The position numbers and the translations under genes are program-made. A stretch of 64,000 nt of DNA from Rhabditoides inermis (taxonomy: Eukaryota > Nematoda > Chromadorea > Rhabditida > Rhabditidae): assembly GCA_963966185.1 (NCBI GenBank), contig CAWZYM010000020.1, positions 92,501-156,500 on the forward strand, in the 5' to 3' direction. Shown in pieces: positions 11,986 to 23,521 of the stretch (its first letter is position 1; each line of letters begins with the position of its first letter). Under the pieces are notes generated by a model. It saw only the letters and a list, made by a program, of their open reading frames with translations, ran no database searches and was not told the DNA's origin.

Positions 11986-12936
11986 ATGCCCTCAGATGCG
12001 TCCATTCTTGGAGGTATATTTGTGTTCTTCGTTTGCTGCTTGCTGCTTGCCTTGTGCTGGGCTATATGGCGAGAGTGCACCACACGCACCGATTATGCAG
12101 ACGAAACTATCAATTTGAGAGAATGTCACCTAGAATCCATTTCAAGCCAACTACTCATTCGCATTCTTCAATTCACGTCTGCAAAGGTAAATTTGTGGAC
12201 ATTCCTACGTCATATTTGAACACAATTTTAGGATGTGGATAACATCAGTTCCCTTTCTTATCAGTTATACACGGTCATTAAAGCAAATCGACAAGTTCTT
12301 CCTAGGAAGAAAGTTGTGTTTGAATTGAGGCGTCTTCAATCGTCCACGGAGGTATATCAATGTCAATGTCAGCAGCGTTTCCACAAAATGTTTCAGACTT
12401 TTCTGTATTACCGTGTTTTCGAATGTGATACAATATTCAGTGGTAAACTAATAAGTTCTGGACTCTATTTCGAAGGCCCGCCAAACAGGTATTCGCCAGT
12501 GTTTACAAACGTACAAAAATACTAAAAAAAACTATTACGCTATAGATCAATATTGTCGACCACTCACATTGACATTTATACTTTCAGGCTATCCGAACAT
12601 GATTATAAGCGTTATGCGGTAAAAGGATTTTATGGAGCTACGGAACAAGGAATGTTCATGAGCCATTGCGACAATTTCGCCGAAGTCACAGGAAGACTAC
12701 TCGCCAAGGGCTTTCAGCGATTCAATGTTGTTCGCGTACTCGTAGTAAGTCATTGTTCTCAATCGGATGAATATGCAAATGACAAATAATTGCAGACAAA
12801 TTTGACGAGCGCTATTATGGAGTCGATAGAGGCTGCAATCCGCGACTCGAACACTCAATCAGATCCAAAAGAATTAATATTCAATGCAAATTTTCTACAC
12901 GGGTCAACTGATAATGATATGATCGGTGTTGTATAA
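11986..12936 (+). CDS. Membrane-anchored F-box-like protein
   Basis: Four exons join in phase (11986-12186, 12232-12488, 12588-12744, 12796-12936) to give 251 residues. Residues about 7-28 form one strong hydrophobic segment (GIFVFFVCCLLLALCWAIW), probably a membrane anchor. The next part, about residues 50-105 (SSQLLIRILQFTSA, then DVDNISSLSYQLYTVIKANR), has the spacing and hydrophobic pattern of an F-box, the SKP1-binding module greatly expanded in nematodes. The remainder is a family-unspecific C-terminal region. If real it would be a substrate receptor for a cullin-RING ligase at a membrane. The F-box call rests on pattern only; the anchor upstream of it is unusual. Confidence 0.6.
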
Positions 12937-13236
12937 ATGACATATTAACTATGCGAATCAGATTCGCTTTGCTATACGAATTTATATAATTATACGCATT
13001 CGAGTCGATAAATGGTTTTTCTCGGGAAGTGAGACGCAATAACAACAAAACGTAAATATCTTTTATCTCTGAAAATCGCGTTATATAACAAATCCGCCCC
13101 AAAAACCCGTGTGATACAAAAAAAATCACATTGCATGATACAATTCCAAGGCATATTATCGAGTCAATAATACACATGAAGGTCTACAGTAGAACCCACA
13201 GTAACCCTAGAGAAACACCGACTTACAGTACTTCTT
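12937..13236. other. Convergent spacer between the F-box-like gene and USE1
   Basis: AT-rich 300-base tail-to-tail spacer that must contain both 3' UTRs. No canonical AATAAA was seen on either strand. Confidence 0.4.
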
Positions 13237-15214
13237 CTAGGCCGTCTTGGGTTTGGGGAAGACCTTCATGAGGATCACCATTGCAACAAACGACCAGAAG
13301 ATGAACACTGCAACACCGATGAGGCAACAGTCCAGGCCGCACTGAAAAGAAAATATTGGATGTGAGGGAGAGGGAGAGGGAGAGGGAGAGGGAGAGGGAA
13401 AGGGAGAGGGAGAGGGAGAGGGAGAGGGAAAGGGAGAGGGAGAGGGAGAGGGAGAGGGAGATGGAGATGGAGAGGGAGAGGGAGAGGGAGAGGGAGAGGG
13501 AGAGGGAGAGGGAGAGGGAGAGGGAGAGGGAGAGGGAGAGGGAGAGGGAGAGGGAGAGTTATACATGCACACCTTGTATGCGTGCTTGGCCAGCCTGGTT
13601 CCCTCGTTGGACAGTCTCTCCCGGTTCGCATCCACCTGCGCGCCCATCACACCCAGACGCTGAAGCCACACATCATACACACGTGGAAAAAATCTCGTGC
13701 CCAGAAATCCAGAATGTTTCTCGTACCAATCACATAACAACATGTCATGTATGAACGTCATCGCTGTGTCTCATCTACATCTCACAAGTGTCAAAAGTTG
13801 TCAAAATTCCAAAATCAAAAGTACCTCTCAAAATAGACAAAAAGATATTTGTCATTAGTACCACTCTCCCTCCCCGCACCCACCTTGTTGTCGTCCTTGA
13901 TGACTCCCCCCGCCACGGTCATGTTCCTCTTGAGACTGCGTGTCAGCCCCAGCAGGTCCTCTGCCAGCGCCTCGTGTCTCTGCTCGTGTCGCGCCCGCTC
14001 CGCCTCCTCCCCTACCCCCTCTCGTCCACCCGCACGCTCCTTCTCCGCCTCACCCAACAGCTGACGGCGAAGGTCCGCCTCAAACACGTCACTCACTCAC
14101 ATCTTTTATACAAAACTACCAGTCGAAATCGCGCCTGTGCAGAGCGTCATTTACAGACGCCGGACATTACGTTTTCTATATAATGGGGTATATTTTCCAG
14201 CATTACAAATATACTATACACACCTTGTAGAAGGCCCTGGTCCTGGCGCGGACTCCCGCCGATGACTCATTGAGGACAGAGTCGACCTGACCGGCAGCCG
14301 ACACGGGGCGGGCAACTGCAACATGATCATCTCCTTCTTCTCGTCCCTTTCTTTCCCATCCTCTTCCTGATCAAGTATTCTCTCAAACTATCATACTGTA
14401 TCGTAACCAGTCAACCAGTCGAGATAGCATCATCAACAACACGTACGCATCCAAAGGACCACCGAAATCCGTATTGTTGGAACACGCAGTAGTAGGCGTT
14501 GTATTACTGTACTTTTACATTACCATGTGCTACTTGATTCGAGATGAATATTCTGAATCAGTCTACATAATCCTCTTCCCCCCTCCTCCTCCCCACCGTC
14601 GTGTTGTGTCTTGTCGAGGGCGGCAATGTCGGGGAACCTGTGGGGGATGCGGTCCAGCTGCTGCAGCTTCTCCTCCGCGCCCTTCTGCAACACGCACAGG
14701 TAAAGGTATACCCCATTTAAAAGACTTAGTACTCCGCGGGGTGGAAGGACGACTATATGCTACACCATAGCCCACCTCTCGATCGCTCATCAAGAATCCC
14801 ATACCAATTTCAATAATGTCACAGCAATTGTTAGACACTTTTCGAGTGTTCTACACACTCGACGCTCGAACGATGCTATCGACTTTAAATCACTTATACA
14901 CACAACAGCATCCTACACAACTTCGATCCCTCCTCTCCCCCCCCCCCGCACCTTGTGCTCCGCCTCGACCATGAGTTTCAGTGAGCGGATCTCCCGCCCG
15001 TACTGCAGCATCACATCCGCATCGATATCACTAAAAACAGGTATACACGATTGCATCGTATACCGTACCTGTCGTGCATCCTGGAAAGCAGGTTGTCCAT
15101 GTACTGTACGGCTGCGGCCACCTTCCACACATTCTGCCGCATGCCCTCCCTGGCTAGTCGCTTCGTCCGATCCAACACCCGCTGAAGGGACAACTCGTCC
15201 ACACACATCGACAT
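13237..15214 (-). CDS. use1: USE1 (p31), ER t-SNARE
   Basis: USE1 is the Qc-SNARE of the ER fusion machinery with syntaxin 18, BNIP1/Sec20 and Sec22b. The gene starts at ATG 15214, which directly follows TTGCAG, with an N-terminal helix [15 protein letters not shown] and [16 protein letters not shown]. Further exons give [17 protein letters not shown] (about 15025-14950) and the SNARE helix: [18 protein letters not shown] with VIKDDNKV (about 14000-13885), continuing [16 protein letters not shown] and [10 protein letters not shown] (13663-13574). The last exon encodes the C-terminal membrane anchor [18 protein letters not shown] and a short luminal tail ending FPKPKTA, matching the mammalian ending MPKLK. 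Order, spacing and tail anchor agree with the family. A hexanucleotide repeat fills the last intron. Confidence 0.92.
13364..13558. repeat. (GGGAGA)n minisatellite in the last USE1 intron
   Basis: About 32 copies of a six-base GGGAGA unit with a few GGGAAA and GGAGAT variants, between the last two coding exons of USE1. It creates artificial (Pro-Ser)n and (Arg-Glu)n ORFs. Confidence 0.95.
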
Positions 15215-15531
15215 CTGCAACTACAACATTCACAAATTACTTGTCTATTATTTGATTACCTTTGTGATGTACTGTAATTGATTACCTCAACAGATACTGT
15301 AGATAACAAATGTGGACACAAACCACTCTTACACGTTTCAACACAATCAAAACAGTTACAAGCATACACGTTTATCGCATACACACATAATTAATACAAT
15401 ACAAGATCAATAAATAACCACCGGAAAGAAAACAAAGGTGGGAGCTGAACCGGAACATACAACACAGTATTCGTACACACTCGTGGGGGATAGATCGGGC
15501 GGGGGTCTCCTCTCTCTTTCTCTCTCTTCGT

Positions 15532-17456
<1,925 letters not shown>

Positions 17457-20400
17457 ATGGCTGTAAATCTCATTCAATCTAAGCCGCTGTCAGACCCGCT
17501 GCGGTGGGTGACGATCTACCCCGCTTACATCGACTCGAAGAAAACCAAGGTCGAGGGTCGCAAGATCTCCAAGTCTATGGTGAGTATTCCTTTTTTACAT
17601 TCTGTGTATGAAGAAGAAGAAAAAACAGCGATGAAATCTTTTCAGGCGGTCGAGAACCCGACGACTCCGGAGATCTACGACATCCTCAACGCCGCCGGCA
17701 TGAAGATCAGGGCCGAGGTGAGTCGCTTATATGTTTTATATAGTACTATTATTATCATTTTGTTAACTAATGTCCACCAATATCAATACGAATATGCACC
17801 ATAACATGTGTTCATTCGTTTGTCCTAATCAGCGAATCGAAATTAGCGTGATTAGGATTGATCTTTTTGCGAATGCATTCAATCGATCCATCAAACGGTC
17901 TTTTTAATACTGTGAGTGAACGCATGTTGACGTTCTCGATTCAGCGCAAGATGTATCCCCGTGACGGGACGCACGACTGGATGGTGCAGGGCCGCGTGCG
18001 CGTTCACATCAAGAACGACGACGGATCCCTCGTCAACGCAAAGTTCCCCGACCGTGAGTTTTATTACATTTATATTTATAGTATATCTTATCATGATGTT
18101 AGTTTGTATTAACTACAATGCTCCCTACTAAATGTCCTTTTCGCGAATAGCATACAATATTTCAATATTGCATTTGGACTTTCGAACTTTCGACACAGCA
18201 TTATTTTAGCTTACACAATATTTAGTTTCGATATTCGTTTTTTTTACTAAGGCAGGATAACGCTATTTTGTTCATTTGACACATCTTGGAAGTGACGAGT
18301 ACAAGAACAAGTACACAAGTGGCTATTCTTTCGTATTACATAGCTTTATTGGTATCCAATTTCTCCCTCATGTCACCAATTGTATTTTATGCTCTGCGAA
18401 CATGCATTTACCACGCATTTATGAATCTATTACGCATTACGCACTCCCACTCCCACTCACTCTCCATTTAACCGTATAGTGAGGCGACTGTATTATGCAC
18501 GATTGCTGTGCCGCAGCCGCTGTATGGTGCGTTGCAAGCATCAATGCAATTCATTGTTCATGATCTAATCTGAACACTTTTATCTAAGAAACATTACGCA
18601 TTCTATCTGAACATTCTGTATGGACTAGTAGAATAGTATAACGGGATTATCCGGAGTGGCAAATCCGCAAATCAACGGTTTCTCGATATAAGTCGGTATC
18701 ATTTGTGATTTTCGAGAGTATCGCTACAGTGCTACTTTCAACCATATCCGAGACCTTTCATCGCCCTCTTCATCATTGTAGCAGAATTCAAAAAATACCT
18801 AACAAACGATGTGATCGGCGAAATTCGGATGGGGAATTTGGGTTGTCAAAATGATATCGGGCAAAGAAAAAAAGTTCTTCATCAAATCTGCAAATATTGC
18901 GATGACAGAATTCGTGGAACTTCATTGGCAAAAAAAATCTGAGTGAAACTTCCCGCATACATCGACAATTTTCGTGGTTCCGTATAGGAACCACACCCCC
19001 ACACTCAACAAACACATGGAATGATAGTGTACAAACATATGTACATGCGATCTATTGAGATTAAGCCTCGCTATGCATAATCAATGTGAGCAAACAGCAT
19101 GTATTACCAACACACGAAATTAAGCATGATAGCTGTTTGTCAAGTCACATTACCATAACTCCTACATCTCGAGCGAACACTATGGTGCGATCTACCATGG
19201 ATTCGAGTTCCAGAAGTGGTCTGCTCACCGCTTTGACAAGGCTCACAAAGCCAACTCAATGGGTTAGGTCCCGCGAGGAGTCATGAGAGTTGGCAGCCTC
19301 ATGTGAGTGTAGGTCCCCTGGACCCTAAGCAGTTGTGATTCCTCACCTCTTATCAAACGCGGCTACGACAGCCTTACAGTCGGCGAACACACACCCCACT
19401 TGAACCCCCTATTACTATAACCATAAAATGAAATGTGTGCGGGAGCCGTCTGGATTGAGAGTGGATCTGCCTGAATCTAATAATGTCACTGGAAATCCAT
19501 GTGGAAACGGAAGATGTAAAATATGTCCTAAAATACAATTCACAAATAAGGTAACCAGTTATGCAACAAATCTGAATTGTATAACTATGAAAGAAGGAAG
19601 TGCTAATTGTCAATCGAAAAATCTAATTTACCTTATTGAATGTAACATTTGTAATGTGCAATATGTTGGAGAAACAACTAGAACACTGAAAATAAGAATG
19701 GGAGAACACAGAACATCAATTAAATACAATAAATATCACACATATCTTTGTAAGCACTTTCAAACAAGCGATCATTGCAGCGAAGATTTCAGAATCACTA
19801 TTCTGGACAATTTACCGGAAAATTCTCATAAGAGTATTTTATTGGATAAAGAAGTGCAATGGATAAGAATGCTTAATACTGCATATCCGTACGGTCTGAA
19901 TGATCAAATAAAAGGATTCGGTAATATATCTGAAATCAACACCACAGATTGTAAAATTAAAAGTCAGCCTTACAATTGTTTGAAGTTAGAACTACCTAAA
20001 AAGAGTAATAGAGGAAAGAAACGAAGATCAATAAAACTCCACCAAAATAACAACACAGTCGATTATGTAATAGATTCTATAAGAAATCTTGAATCTAAAA
20101 AGTTATACCGGAAACTATGCAATCACTTGTAAAAAGTTATATCTAATCACTTTAAATAAAGAACTAGGGTATGATCATGTCAATAATATAGTCAATAACA
20201 CAAATGAAACATACGCCATTTACGACAAAGAAATGGAATCGGAAATTGTACTACGACACCTCATAACGACCAAAAACAACAAGTTAACTACAACTACTGA
20301 TCAACAAGTTCTGCCTAAAATTTATGCAATCCCAAAGATGCACAAAACCCCAATCAAATTCCGATTCATAACTGGAGCATACAATAGCAGTTTGAAACCG

Positions 20401-22935
20401 ATTTCAATTGAGCTACAAAGAATTTTATCATTCATAAAAACGCACTTTAAAAGATATTGCACTGTAATTTCAGAACGTTTTGGAACAAACATGTACTGGT
20501 CAATAAACAATAGTTTGGAAGTCATACACAAGCTCAAAATGATTCAAAACAGATTGGATATGAAAATATTTACTGCAGATTTTAGTAGCCTATTCACAAA
20601 TTTGCCTCATTCTATCGTTAAACAAAACCTGTTCGAACTAGTTGAATTATGTTTTAAAAACAGTAAACAAGACTACATCTGTACAACCTATAAAAATGTG
20701 TTTTATACAAATAACAGTCAAGAAATCAAATACAACTATTATGATAAAAACGATGTGAAATATCTCATTGAATTTGTTTTGGAAAACAGTTTTGCAAAAT
20801 ACGGAAATAACATTTTCAAACAAATTTCTGGAATTCCGCAAGGAAATAATGCGTCACCTATGATAGCTGACCTAACTCTGAGCTTCATGGAGTACAAATT
20901 CTGTAAACAAAACATTGAATACCTCAAACATAAACATTTTAATTGCTTCAGATATATGGATGATATTCTAGTCATTTATAAGGAATGCAGCATGATCAAC
21001 AAAATACAAAATGATATTTACCATAGCTCACTTACTCTAGAACAAACAAATACAGATCGGAATACAACAGTCTTTTTAGATTTGAACATTCATTTAGATA
21101 ACAACAAGTTCATTACTAAACTTTACAATAAAACTGACGATTACAATTTTCATGTTGTTCGTTTTCCACATGCAACTAGTAATATATCGTTGAATGTATC
21201 ATACAATTGTTTACATGGAGAACTATTAAGAATCTTCCGTTGTTGTTCGAAATATGAAGACTTCAAAGAACGTTGCAAGCAGCTTTTTGAAACCTATAAT
21301 AATAATGCTCATAATCGTTCGCACGTTAAATTACAACTTTCTAAATCAGTTCTCTCTCATAATGTTCTTAAAACCAAATACAATTTGCATGCAAAACGGA
21401 ATTTTATAGAATTCATCACTCATGTCACTGGCTAGATTGGAGTCCACTTCGGAATGAGTGTACTCTGCTCTCGCAATTCTGATCTACCCTAAACGATCTA
21501 CTTTTCTCGAAAGTTCTGCCCACTCCGCTTATCAGTCGTTTCGAACACTTGCCTCATTCATTCAGTCGCGTTCAATGATAGCAACCTGCCGCTCTCTCCT
21601 TACAACTCTAAAAACGTTGTCCGTCCCCCATATTCAAACCTTTTTCCCACCAATATCGTAATATTTCATTGTCTATTATTTTCCCCATATCGAATAATCA
21701 TAGTGAACACTTTCCATCAACTTCATCTCTGATGAGACTCCGGGTTGATGGAAGGCTCAGGTGGTAAGATGCTAGGAGTCGAAACCACTTGATCCAAATT
21801 CGCGTTTTCTTTGTGATATCTCAATTGCGTGTTATTGATGGTTTCGGCGAATTTGGCGACGGCAGAATTCGCTGAACTTTGTGTGTTTTCCGCGAATTTA
21901 GCGATGGCCAAATTCGCTGAACAGCGATGGATCAAATTCGCTTTCACAAAAGTTCGGCCGGTGAGGGGATCGAACCGTCGTCCCTCGATCACGAAGCGTG
22001 AATGTTACCAATACACCATGGCAGCTCGTTCTAAAACGCTGTGAAACATGCGCCATCATGATTTTGAAAAAGAAGTATGCAAACGACTGTTGATGGTATA
22101 TAAAAACATCTAAGTTTTAATATACCAGCAACAGCGAGAACTGTGTTCTTCCTTTTGGAATGCGAATAGCTAAACAGATGTTCGCAATTACATAGATGTT
22201 CGCGGACACATTCTCCAGTTCACAGCGTCTGCGAGAGAGCAGAGGTGGTATATTGGTAAGATGGACGGTTGGTGAACGGGAGGCGCTGGTTCGATTCCTC
22301 ACGGTGGCAGAATTTTTGTTCACTGGAGTTCAGCGTATTCTGCCCTCGCCATATTCGCGGAAATGTAGGAACAAAAGTTCAGCGAATTCTGCCGTCGCCA
22401 AATTCGCTGAAATAGAGTCAACGAAAGATCAGCGAATTCTGCCGTCGCCAAATTCGCCGATCTTGTGCAGCAGATTTTATCGGCATTCATATTTTTCGAA
22501 AAACTTTTGCATCACGAAATTCGCAACACGTGTTTTCCAGAATGCAAAATTGTCTATCTTATCGAAAGTGCTAAATTTTCTTCGCATATTTGTTAGAATG
22601 CAATGATTTGACAATAATGTGCATTACAACTTTTTCATGGAACTTAATTTTCATGGTGTACTCATCGAATTTCCTCAATAAAACGAAGTGCTCAAAATGC
22701 TCGAAAAACACAAATGATACCGACTTATATGGAACAATGGAATTGGTTCCGCGTTTAGTGGATACGATTTTCTAATATTCTTATTTGAGGCATGTCGCTG
22801 TTCAAGTACGTGGCGGAGATGATCCCTAAGCTGAAGTCGCGTGTTCCTGGAGCTGCCGGGCAGACGGCGCCCGCCCAGGCAAGCAGTGGGGGAGGAGGCG
22901 GCGGCGGAGGAAAGAAGAACAAGAAAAAGAAGTGA
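17457..22935 (+). CDS. SRP19: Signal recognition particle 19-kDa subunit (SRP19)
   Basis: SRP19 binds SRP RNA helices 6 and 8 and prepares the site for SRP54. Four exons join in phase: 17457-17579, 17646-17717, 17945-18053 and 22790-22935, giving 149 residues, the usual length. Family marks are WVTIYPAYIDSKKTKVEGRK, AVENPTTPEIYDILNAAG, YPRDGTHDW and GRVRVHIKNDDGS, and after the last intron YVAEMIPKLKSR with a Gly-rich, Lys-rich tail. The ATG is directly behind TTTCAG, as for a trans-spliced leader. The last intron is 4,736 bases, far larger than its neighbours, because it carries a Penelope-like retroelement and other repeats. AATAAA lies at 23275. Confidence 0.95.
19133..19267 (+). other. 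Exon-like orphan reading frame in the SRP19 intron
   Basis: An open frame of about 44 codons with unbiased composition (including SEHYGAIYHGFEFQKWSAHR) ends at TAG 19267, some 160 bases upstream of the retroelement reading frame and in a different frame. It does not belong to SRP19. It could be the 5' part of the retroelement, a captured exon, or chance. I do not recognise the protein. Confidence 0.25.
19428..20132 (+). CDS. Penelope-like element, GIY-YIG endonuclease part (Naiad-type order)
   Basis: A 234-residue reading frame with a Cys cluster CGNGRCKIC followed by the endonuclease segment LIYLIECNICNVQYVGE and TLKIRMGEHRTSIKYN, then YLCKHF and a Glu-bearing block DKEVQWIRMLNTAYPYGLND. 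The YLI/YVG pair, the Arg of RMGEHR and the downstream Glu fit the GIY-YIG nuclease fold; the Cys motif before it is typical of Penelope-like elements. The frame stops at 20132, overlapping the reverse transcriptase frame that begins at 20089 in the +1 frame. In canonical Penelope elements this domain is C-terminal; here it precedes the RT, as described for the Naiad/Chlamys group. Same strand as SRP19. Probably an inactive copy or one needing frameshifting. Confidence 0.85.
   Translation: MKCVREPSGLRVDLPESNNVTGNPCGNGRCKICPKIQFTNKVTSYATNLNCITMKEGSANCQSKNLIYLIECNICNVQYVGETTRTLKIRMGEHRTSIKYNKYHTYLCKHFQTSDHCSEDFRITILDNLPENSHKSILLDKEVQWIRMLNTAYPYGLNDQIKGFGNISEINTTDCKIKSQPYNCLKLELPKKSNRGKKRRSIKLHQNNNTVDYVIDSIRNLESKKLYRKLCNHL
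20089..21435 (+). CDS. Penelope-like element, reverse transcriptase part
   Basis: A 448-residue frame (any upstream part lost to the frame change) with all central RT blocks: YAIPKMHKTPIKFRFITG (fingers), FTADFSSLFTNLPHSIV (motif A with catalytic Asp), ISGIPQGNNASPMIADL (motif B), CFRYMDDILVIYKE (motif C, YMDD) and FLDLNIHLDNNKFITKLYNK (motifs D/E). These are the forms seen in Penelope-like retroelements, which also share ancestry with telomerase. No other stop or gap breaks the frame, so the copy is fairly young. No C-terminal GIY-YIG follows: the frame ends THVTG at 21435, confirming the permuted domain order. Codon use is AT-rich, unlike neighbouring host exons. Confidence 0.9.
   Translation: MNLKSYTGNYAITCKKLYLITLNKELGYDHVNNIVNNTNETYAIYDKEMESEIVLRHLITTKNNKLTTTTDQQVLPKIYAIPKMHKTPIKFRFITGAYNSSLKPISIELQRILSFIKTHFKRYCTVISERFGTNMYWSINNSLEVIHKLKMIQNRLDMKIFTADFSSLFTNLPHSIVKQNLFELVELCFKNSKQDYICTTYKNVFYTNNSQEIKYNYYDKNDVKYLIEFVLENSFAKYGNNIFKQISGIPQGNNASPMIADLTLSFMEYKFCKQNIEYLKHKHFNCFRYMDDILVIYKECSMINKIQNDIYHSSLTLEQTNTDRNTTVFLDLNIHLDNNKFITKLYNKTDDYNFHVVRFPHATSNISLNVSYNCLHGELLRIFRCCSKYEDFKERCKQLFETYNNNAHNRSHVKLQLSKSVLSHNVLKTKYNLHAKRNFIEFITHVTG
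21729..21784 (+). ncRNA. Possible hammerhead-ribozyme core downstream of the retroelement
   Basis: CTGATGA (21729-21735) is followed by GACTCC (21736-21741), a 33-base loop, the perfect complement GGAGTC (21775-21780) and GAAAC. That is the CUGAUGA-stem II-GAAA arrangement of a hammerhead, a motif known from Penelope-like elements. However, no convincing stem III or stem I with a UH cleavage site was found, and CCATCAAC/GTTGATGG flanks form a competing hairpin. Treat as a candidate only. Confidence 0.3.
21953..22026 (-). repeat. tRNA-like (SINE-like) segment
   Basis: On the minus strand an A-box TGGTGTATTGG (22018-22008) and B-box GGTTCGATCCC (21976-21966) have tRNA-like spacing, but the T-stem and acceptor stem do not pair, so a functional tRNA is unlikely. 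Probably a degenerate tRNA-derived repeat. Confidence 0.45.
22240..22312 (+). repeat. tRNA-like (SINE-like) segment
   Basis: A-box TGGTATATTGG (22246-22256) and perfect B-box GGTTCGATTCC (22288-22298) with proper spacing. The T-stem pairs only at its two inner positions and no acceptor stem forms, so this is read as a tRNA-derived repeat rather than a gene. Confidence 0.45.
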
Positions 22936-23274
22936 GGATTTAGAAAGTTGTAATGAAATTGGACGTTGCTTTTTTTTTATCTTTTTCGCCGCTTCAAATC
23001 TCGGTACATTCACGTATACAAGAGTACTGATTTTCTCTAATCACGTCTCTCGTGAAAATAGTTGAACTCATTTGGGATTGGGAGCGTACTCTATTTCCGT
23101 TTTCAGGTAACTCCATTCCCCGCTTCAGGAAATGTGTGTGTGGGTTCCTTTCTAGTATTGCTGTAGTTCTCGTTTTGTACTATTTATTTCACATTGTCTA
23201 TTTCTCGCATCCTTTTATGTGATACAAGTGTTTTGAATTATGAATTCCCCCTCGTTGTTCCGTCATTTCCCTTT

Positions 23275-23280
23275 AATAAA
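23275..23280 (+). other. Polyadenylation signal of SRP19
   Basis: AATAAA about 340 bases after the SRP19 stop, only 35 bases from the opposing nlp-15 signal. Confidence 0.55.
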
Positions 23281-23314
23281 AAGTTCTAAAACGTTCGGCA
23301 TTTATATAACATCT

Positions 23315-23320
23315 TTTATT
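23315..23320 (-). other. Polyadenylation signal of nlp-15
   Basis: Minus-strand AATAAA about 200 bases after the nlp-15 stop at 23522; tail-to-tail with SRP19. Confidence 0.55.
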
Positions 23321-23521
23321 AGCCAACCAGTAACGTATGCGATAGGGAATGTTGGAGTCCACTGTGTTTGTGAGTAGATGGTGCGAGGGAGGGGAGATTC
23401 TATTGATGATACGATGGGCAGCTCCGATCTGAAACCAGCATGGTCCCTTTGAAATCTCGATGGTCCTTTCACCTTCGAGCTCGTTGTTGTCAGATGGTGT
23501 GTGTATGTCAGATGGAGATGT

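Larger units (their letters stand above)
21838..22465. repeat. Cluster of palindromic TTCAGCGAATT repeats with tRNA-like segments
   Basis: Five copies of a 33-36-base unit with ends TTCAGCGAATT and AATTCGCTGAA (an 11-bp palindrome) around a CTGCCGTCGCC-like centre lie at about 21841-21876, 21886-21924, 22328-22361, 22378-22411 and 22429-22461. The first two are inverted relative to the last three. Between them are two tRNA-like segments. The whole resembles a composite non-autonomous element in the SRP19 intron. Confidence 0.7.

Noticed and set aside
13237..13761. Long (Pro-Ser)n and (Arg-Glu)n reading frames
   Set aside because: They arise from the GGGAGA repeat in a USE1 intron; only the flanking exons are coding.
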